DNA of 64,000 nucleotides, taken from positions 49,785,115 to 49,849,114 of the forward strand of contig JACMZG010001870.1 of NCBI GenBank assembly GCA_018340805.1. The letters run 5' to 3'. The notes beneath the pieces are model-generated. The model saw only the letters and a list, made by a program, of their open reading frames with translations, had not been told where the DNA came from and ran no database searches. Made by a program: the position numbers and the translations under genes. The stretch is from Microvelia longipes (taxonomy: Eukaryota; Arthropoda; Insecta; Hemiptera; Veliidae). Position 1 is the first letter of the stretch. The number at the start of each line of letters is the position of its first letter. Positions 57,787 through 64,000 of this stretch are shown here, piece after piece.

Positions 57787-58855
57787 ATATTAAATCTGTT
57801 AAATCTGCTAAACGAAAAAAGACTTGCAACTAAGAGTGATTTGGAGGAGCTACACAAGATTATTAAAAGCCTAGCACTGGAAAATCAAACGCTGAAAGGA
57901 AAATTGCTGGATAATAAACTGCGTAGGCTTCCGCGGTTATTGTCATGAAGATTTAGGTCTTCCGGTGGTGACTGCGTCAATGTAGATAAAGAATTTTCGC
58001 CGATGCTTCGCTTCCACTGTGGGAGGCATACTGGACCGTCGAACCCTATTATCCCTTCTCATGGCTATAATCTTCGTCCTCGAAGACAAGGTCAGAGACA
58101 GGTATAAATAGGGGCCTGCATCGTCTCCATCTTCAGTTCAGTTTTGTAGAGCATTGTGTTTCTATCCATGATATCCTACATTCCTGAAGATGCACCCACA
58201 GTGGAAGCGAAACATCGGATTCTTCATCTACATTGACGCGTTCACCACCGGAAGACCTAAATCTTCAAAATTGCTGGAGTTAGAAGAAACAGTAAAAAGA
58301 CAAGATAACGTGTTGGAATGCATATTAAATGATAAATTAAGTAATAATCTTCTCTTTTATGGATTGGATAACAATGCTTTCGATGTTGAAGACAAAGTAA
58401 GGGATGTTGTTAGGACAAACTTAAACATAAATAAAGATGTAAAAATTAAGAAAATCTATATACCGTCACAAAACTCAGATATAGACTCCACTTCCATAAA
58501 TCCTAAGTTCATTAAAGTCACTCTGGAAGACGAGGACGATGCAACAATAATTTTAAAAAATTGTTCTAAGTTGAAAGGGTCAAACGTATGCATCCAGAGA
58601 GATTTTATCCCGGCCACTCGAAAACGAATTTCAAAATTAGTGAAAGTGAAGAAAGAAATAAAAAATAAGAATAAAAACATTAAAACTACACTGATAAGAG
58701 ACACTTTAATTGTAGAAGGTAAGCAGTTCACTTGGAAACAAGGTGAGGGTATCTTTCACTCTAACAATGATGGCATCAAACTTCTTCAAGAGATTACCGG
58801 GTTAAATCTAAGAAATGTTGTTCAATTAATTATAAATCAAGAAAATAATACTTGA
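57787..58855 (+). pseudogene. ORF1-type RNA-binding ORF, split by an insertion
   Basis: The left part (57787-57911) is open and encodes a coiled coil (SDLEELHKIIKSLALENQTL). The right part (58268-58855) continues with LLELEETVKRQDNVLECI and then a globular domain. That domain contains NLLFYGLDNNAFDVEDKV, PKFIKVTLEDEDDATIIL, CSKLKGSNVCIQRDF and RDTLIVEGKQFTWKQG, matching the layout of LINE ORF1 RRM-like proteins (coiled coil, RNA-binding fold, C-terminal domain). Removing 57912-58266 plus one TSD copy keeps the frame exactly. As it stands, the ATG at 58190 inside the insertion opens a 221-codon frame whose first 26 residues come from the inserted element. No ORF2 follows, so it is an orphan ORF1 copy or a co-opted one. 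No start codon survives in the left part. Confidence 0.72.
57912..58266. mobile_element. Palindromic insertion (355 bp) with 12-bp TSD and hammerhead-like motif
   Basis: Flanked by aaaattgctgga at 57900-57911 and 58267-58278. The arms (about 57945-58030 and 58182-58266) are complementary: gaagatttaggtcttccggt against accggaagacctaaatcttc, and gcgtcaatgtagat against atctacattgacgc. The right arm on the + strand reads CUGAAGA (58184-58190), an 18-base stretch with a small CCA/UGG stem, then GAAAC (58209-58213), a hammerhead-like pattern. It contains the ATG that opens the downstream frame. Confidence 0.82.
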
Positions 58856-59516
58856 TAATGATTTTAATAGTTAATGGCTGAAACTTTGACTTATCTGGAC
58901 TGTTAAAATAGGAATTTGAGTTCTGTTTGGTTAATTAAATAAAATAATTATTCAGACAAAAAACACCTCCCTCTATTAATAATATATGTATGTATGTATA
59001 TGTGTGTATGTAATTTTTTATCGTATATAAAAAAAAAAAACATTATTAAATGCAAATATATAATAAAAGTTATTGAATTAAAACTATGTCTATTAAAAAG
59101 TATTACACAATTATCTATTAAATAATAATTTAGTAAAATTAAGTAATCTAATTAACAAAAATAAATTCTATTTGTAAAAAAAATAATATACATGAATATG
59201 TTTAGTAATAATAATAATAAATAATAATAATGTGTTAAAATTGGGTTAAAATAATAAATAAGAATATATTTAAATGTTATCACATTAAAGTAAATATAAG
59301 AATAAAATAAAATAGTTACTTATTTTAATATAGGAAAAGAAGAGAGTTAAATAATATAAAAACACTATTGGAATAGTGTTATTTGTTAACTTAATAAAAA
59401 TATATCACATAAGAATGGAGGGACCCCAATGAACCACAGCCTCGGCTGATTTAGATCTCTGTAATATATAAGTAGATTTAAGTTAACTTTGACAATTGTA
59501 ATTTTTCTATTATATT
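58856..59516. other. AT-rich DNA with a duplicated 27-bp word
   Basis: ttcagacaaaaaacacctcc, continuing ctcta, occurs at about 58951-58977 and, with one extra a, at 59609-59637, flanking the AT array. Short (GTAT)n at 58985-59010 and (AAT)n at 59205-59230. No gene seen. Confidence 0.55.
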
Positions 59517-59519
59517 CTA

Positions 59520-59594
<75 letters not shown>
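59517..59594. repeat. (AT)n microsatellite
   Basis: Alternating AT with one phase break. The minus-strand frame across it is an artefact. Confidence 0.9.
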
Positions 59595-59599
<5 letters not shown>

Positions 59600-59639
59600 C
59601 GGTAAATTTTTTCAGACAAAAAAACACCTCCCTCTAACC

Positions 59640-60385
59640 ATGACCCAAATTGTATAAGCTCATTTTTTTTGTATAAGCTCATTTTTTTGGAAATTGAAAG
59701 TTTACGCCTGTTGAATAAAACACACTTCTGGATCCTTTATTACAAAATTATACATTATATTTACATCATTGAATAATAAAAGTTTTAATTAAATTTATGG
59801 CAAAATTTTCTTTTGAGTTATATTATACGTACTATCAATCATTGAGGTTGCCTTTTAATTAAAATGAAACTATAAAAAATTAACACGACACAAAAAAAAA
59901 TTATGGGCGATAGAGTTAAACTTGGTTGTATATTCATGACTTGCGGGGTTAAAAGTAATTAAAAAATATTATTTTTTAAGATCTTTGTCTTTATAATTAA
60001 TAAGTATATAAACATTTTATTATTATAGCCAAAATGAATAATATAGAGAGTGATAATACAAACATTGGGGTTTGAATACATTGTCCTGATAACACGAGTT
60101 TTATTTATATAGCTATGTTTTTATTAAAAAGAAAATATATAGCCAAGTCATTTTGTTTTATGGTGCAATAATGGGTTATGAAAAAGTAAAATTGGAATGG
60201 AATTATAGTTGGAGGGAGTTAAAAGTAAGAATATACTTTGGTCGCGTAACTAGGTTCGTAATTTAAGTTTTTTTAAGATTAAAATTCCGAGGAATTAGAG
60301 AAAGTCCGCTTAGTAGGCCTGTTGCTAAACTAACTTAACAAATCTAAGAGCGGCAACTTCACTTAAGTAACACAAAAGTAAACAT
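59640..60385. other. Unannotated AT-rich DNA
   Basis: gtataagctcatttttttt is repeated at 59653-59692. No gene or element recognised. Confidence 0.5.
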
Positions 60386-60387
60386 AA

Positions 60388-60980
60388 TCTGGTACGGGGT
60401 ACCTCGAAACTTTTTCTCTTCACATCGGATTTGCTAAGCTCATCCGCCGATCTTCGGACTCGCTTGGCTTGTCCTCAGAAATACAAATCGTTAAATTTAT
60501 ACCGCAACACGTCTTAGGACTCGCTTCGCTCGTCCTTAGATAGTAAATACATTCGTTTCATTCCCAGTTGGTCATTTATCTAGGCACTGACCACGCTCGA
60601 TGCTGCTTAACTTTTATAATCCACCAAAAATCATGGATAGACTTGTTGTATTACAACGAAACTTAGTACACTTATTTATTACTTCAAGGGATACAATTTC
60701 AACTCAATTTGATTACTTTCCGATTTTTTACAATTTTTTAAAAAACGTATACAAATCATTTGATAAAAATTGAACTAAAGCGGTTAATGAGATGAAACTT
60801 AGCACATATATTAGTATTATATCTAGCTATATGCGTGCCAAATTTCAATTGGTTCGCATCGTTTGTCCGTGTTTTATGATTTTTCGAAGGTTTGCTGAGT
60901 CATTATTGCGGGTTAATGACGACATAAAAAAATATTTTCCGAATAGCACAACTACAGCGGGCTACGGTGATAACAGACAT
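60388..60980 (+). mobile_element. Repeat A, 3'-truncated copy
   Basis: ctggtacggggtacctcgaa, acatcggatttgctaagctc, ctgaccacgctcgatgctgc and tcattattgcgggttaatga follow the family order. The copy stops at cggtgataacagaca, where a tandem repeat takes over. Confidence 0.8.
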
Positions 60981-61306
60981 CTCAGAAATATTCTATGACG
61001 TCACATTTCCGATAAGTTCTATTATATCAATAAAATAATAATAAAATTGTTTATTTCCACCAAAATAAAATACAAATACAAATTACATAAATATTATTTT
61101 ACAATATTTGATTATTTAAAAACGTAAAATCATAGAATCATACATAGAATCACATCTCAGAAATATTCTATGACGACACATTTCCGATTGTTCTATTATA
61201 TCACATCTCAGAAATATTCTATGACGACACATTTCCGATATGTTCTATTATATCACGCTTTTGAAATATTCTATGACGTCACATTTCCGATATGTTCTAT
61301 TATATT
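60978..61306. repeat. About 50-bp tandem repeat with TGACGTCA sites, interrupted
   Basis: Units of catctcagaaatattctatg followed by acgtcacatttccgatatgt and tctattatatca lie at 60978-61028 and, after about 120 bp of AT-rich sequence, at 61151-61306 (three units). Degenerate units recur near 61588-61618 and 61637-61672. Several units carry the full palindrome TGACGTCA (CRE-like); others are mutated to tgacgaca. Confidence 0.85.
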
Positions 61307-61309
61307 TAT

Positions 61310-62800
61310 TATCATCTTAATATTTATTATTATCTTTTTTAGACTTTATTTTATTTTTATTTATTTTCTCTTTTGAAAAAATTATGCAATATTTCTTAAT
61401 TTGTTTTTGTATTAAGTATAACGGTGATTTATATGCTATCCTCGTAAATTTCTTATTTATTTATTTAGTTTAATTATTGTCTAGTATATGATTGATCAGC
61501 ATGCTGTGTATGTAGCAACTTATTCTAAATAAGCAGCCTCACATTGTATTTTATTTATAAATATATTTATTTTCTCTCTCTCTTCTCCAAAATATTCTAT
61601 GACGTCACATTTCCAAAACGTTTAGTGGCGTAAAACATTCGAAATATTCTTTGGCGTCATACTTCCAAAACATTTGGAATGTATGACTTGCGTTGGTGTA
61701 TGTAACTCCGCTTATATTAGCAATCGTTATATTAATTAAGTTTAAGTAAACTTATAATAGTTGTATTTATAGATAAACAATATTGTGGATGCCATAAAAA
61801 ATACAGGTGTTGTTCATAAATAAGCAACATCCATGGCTGCCATTTAGAAAGTTATTTATTTATTTTGTGGATACATTTTGTTTAAGTGGTAAAAATAAGA
61901 TAAGTTAAAATTTTCATGATATGTGGAAAAACGACGACAAAAAAAGTAATAATAGTTGCAAGTTTTGTGTAAAATATAAAGTATTGCTTTTTTTATTTCA
62001 TAAAAAGCAGTGATTAACGTTTTGGTCACGTATGTGGAAAAGTGGTGGGGGAAAACGTGCGTGCTGTTGATGACTATCTGAGGGGACAGGGAAACAAGGA
62101 AAAATTGAGGCTAAAAACAAGGTTACCCCCTCCCAACCCTGGAAGGGGAATTATTGTTCTGTCCTTTCATATTAACCTCCTACCACCCGAGGAAAAATGC
62201 TATAACAGTAATATTGCTTAGAAAAGAAAAACTATTGTCAACTAAGGTGTTGGTTGAAATGAAATCACAAGAAGTATAAAAACAAAATAATATTTCACAT
62301 AGCGTTCTGTACGACGTATTAAATTATACCCAGATATTATTATACTTGAATATAACAAAATACTAACACTGACTTGTAGGCTAGACAGACTGGTTAGTTA
62401 GGAGGGGAGAGGAGCAAGAGAGGGGAGACGAGACTGGACATGTGGGTGTTGTTTGTCTTGTTAATGTGTTACGATGTGCTATACAGTACAGAGTAACAGT
62501 ACATAACAAAGTAAATGATTTTAATAACATTGTACAAGATAGAAGCAGATGTTCCATTAAAGCATATCACAAAGTGTACTGTGGTAGGATATTGGGGACA
62601 ATATATCATAATTATTGAGAGTTTATACGACCCGATAGTGTCACAGTTTAACTTATTATAAAAGTAAAACCTTTGACTTATTTTATAGATCTCGTACATT
62701 TTTTATTTTACATTTTTAGCGAATTTTCATTAGGGAATGACGCTTCTGAGGTCATATGACAGAAGTGGCGAGGGAGACGCATGCTTAAATAAATTTTATA
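61310..62800. other. Unannotated DNA
   Basis: AT-rich, with a GC-richer patch at about 62030-62200. No exon or repeat supported apart from the stray tandem units noted at 61588-61672. Confidence 0.45.
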
Positions 62801-62804
62801 CACA

Positions 62805-63228
62805 CACACATAATTTTGTAGCATGACTTAAATACACAGAATTTTGTAGCTTGACTTAAATACACAGAATTTTGTAGCTTGACTTAAATACACAGAATTT
62901 TGTAACATGACTTAATTGAAGAGAATTTTGTAGCTAGACTTAAATACACAGAATTTTGCAGCTTGACTTAAATACACAGAATTTTGTAGCTTGGCTTAAA
63001 TACACAGAATTTTGTAGCTTGACTTAAATACACAGACTTTTGTAACATGACCTAATTACACAGAATTTTGTAGCTTGACTTAAATACACAGAATTTTGCA
63101 GCTTGACTTAAATACACAGAATTTTGTCGCTTGGCATAAATACACAGAATTTTGTAACTTGACTTAAATACACAGAATTTTGTCGCTTGGCATAAAATAC
63201 ACAGAATTTTGTAACTTGACTTAAATAA
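62805..63228. repeat. Minisatellite, 28-bp unit, about 15 copies
   Basis: Units of acacagaattttgtagcttg plus acttaaat. Variants (aacatgac, cgcttggcataa) recur in a higher-order alternation near the right end. The minus-strand frame through it is an artefact. Confidence 0.95.
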
Positions 63229-63229
63229 C

Positions 63230-63829
<600 letters not shown>

Positions 63830-63874
63830 TGGTAAAGATATAAAGATATGTCAAATTTTAAACAGGAAAAACAC

Positions 63875-63935
63875 AAACTTTTGTCCGATGGTCCGCAAGC
63901 TTAGCGATTTTCCTTTGAATTCATCGTCTATTAAT
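63875..63935 (+). mobile_element. SINE-B body fragment
   Basis: tgtccgatggtccgcaagct, then gcgattttcctttgaattc matches the family body seen at 20695 and 23205. The head is not visible. Confidence 0.5.
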
Positions 63936-64000
63936 TAGCATGAAGTTTATTTCAGAATTTGCATTAAATAATAAAAATATTTATACTAATGCCACGATTT

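Noticed and set aside
58456..58731. Minus-strand frame of 91 codons
   Set aside because: A shadow of the ORF1-type coding sequence on the plus strand.

Overview
This is a gene-poor, strongly AT-rich stretch of an animal nuclear genome. Spliceosomal exon borders, several classes of non-LTR retrotransposon, a Gypsy-type remnant, tRNA-derived SINEs, hAT-, mariner- and Harbinger-like short elements and long (AT)n arrays all point to a metazoan. The repeat mix fits an arthropod, perhaps an insect, but the sequence does not settle the species. Nothing bacterial, organellar or viral-genome-like was seen.

Layout. 1-8.1 kb: microsatellites, three terminal-inverted-repeat (TIR) elements, a 33-bp minisatellite with a 671-bp tandem duplication, and a tRNA-derived SINE. 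8.5-11.3 kb: a decayed I-group LINE with reverse transcriptase (RT), RNase H and a C-terminal Cys/His motif, ending in a minisatellite. 12-14.9 kb: a second SINE copy and two large palindromes. 14.9-16.7 kb: a decayed Gypsy-type pol. 17.9-31 kb: TIR elements, a 673-bp hAT element with a perfect 8-bp target site duplication (TSD), SINEs, a Jockey-like RT fragment, and copies of a roughly 750-bp dispersed family called repeat A here. 32.2-36.7 kb: the best-preserved element, a CR1/L2/Jockey-group LINE with an intact PHD-finger ORF1 and a frameshifted ORF2. 37-44 kb: a pair of 295-bp direct repeats, minisatellites, repeat A and a palindrome with hammerhead-like cores. 45.7-47.4 kb: the only convincing host gene, its last two exons on the + strand, encoding a Cys-rich tail. 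48.8-57.5 kb: a Harbinger-like MITE and mostly featureless AT-rich DNA. 57.8-58.9 kb: an ORF1-type RNA-binding ORF split by a 355-bp palindromic insertion. 60-64 kb: repeat A, a minisatellite carrying TGACGTCA sites, a 28-bp minisatellite and an AT array.

The most interesting signal is a set of short palindromic insertions of about 225-360 bp at 12858, 28912, 30317, 42391 and 57912. Three are flanked by 12-13-bp duplications. Four carry a sequence resembling the hammerhead ribozyme core (CUGANGA, short hairpin, GAAA), the best at 42440-42471 on the - strand. They may be retrozyme-like or Penelope-derived elements. All coordinates and alignments were made by eye without database searches.
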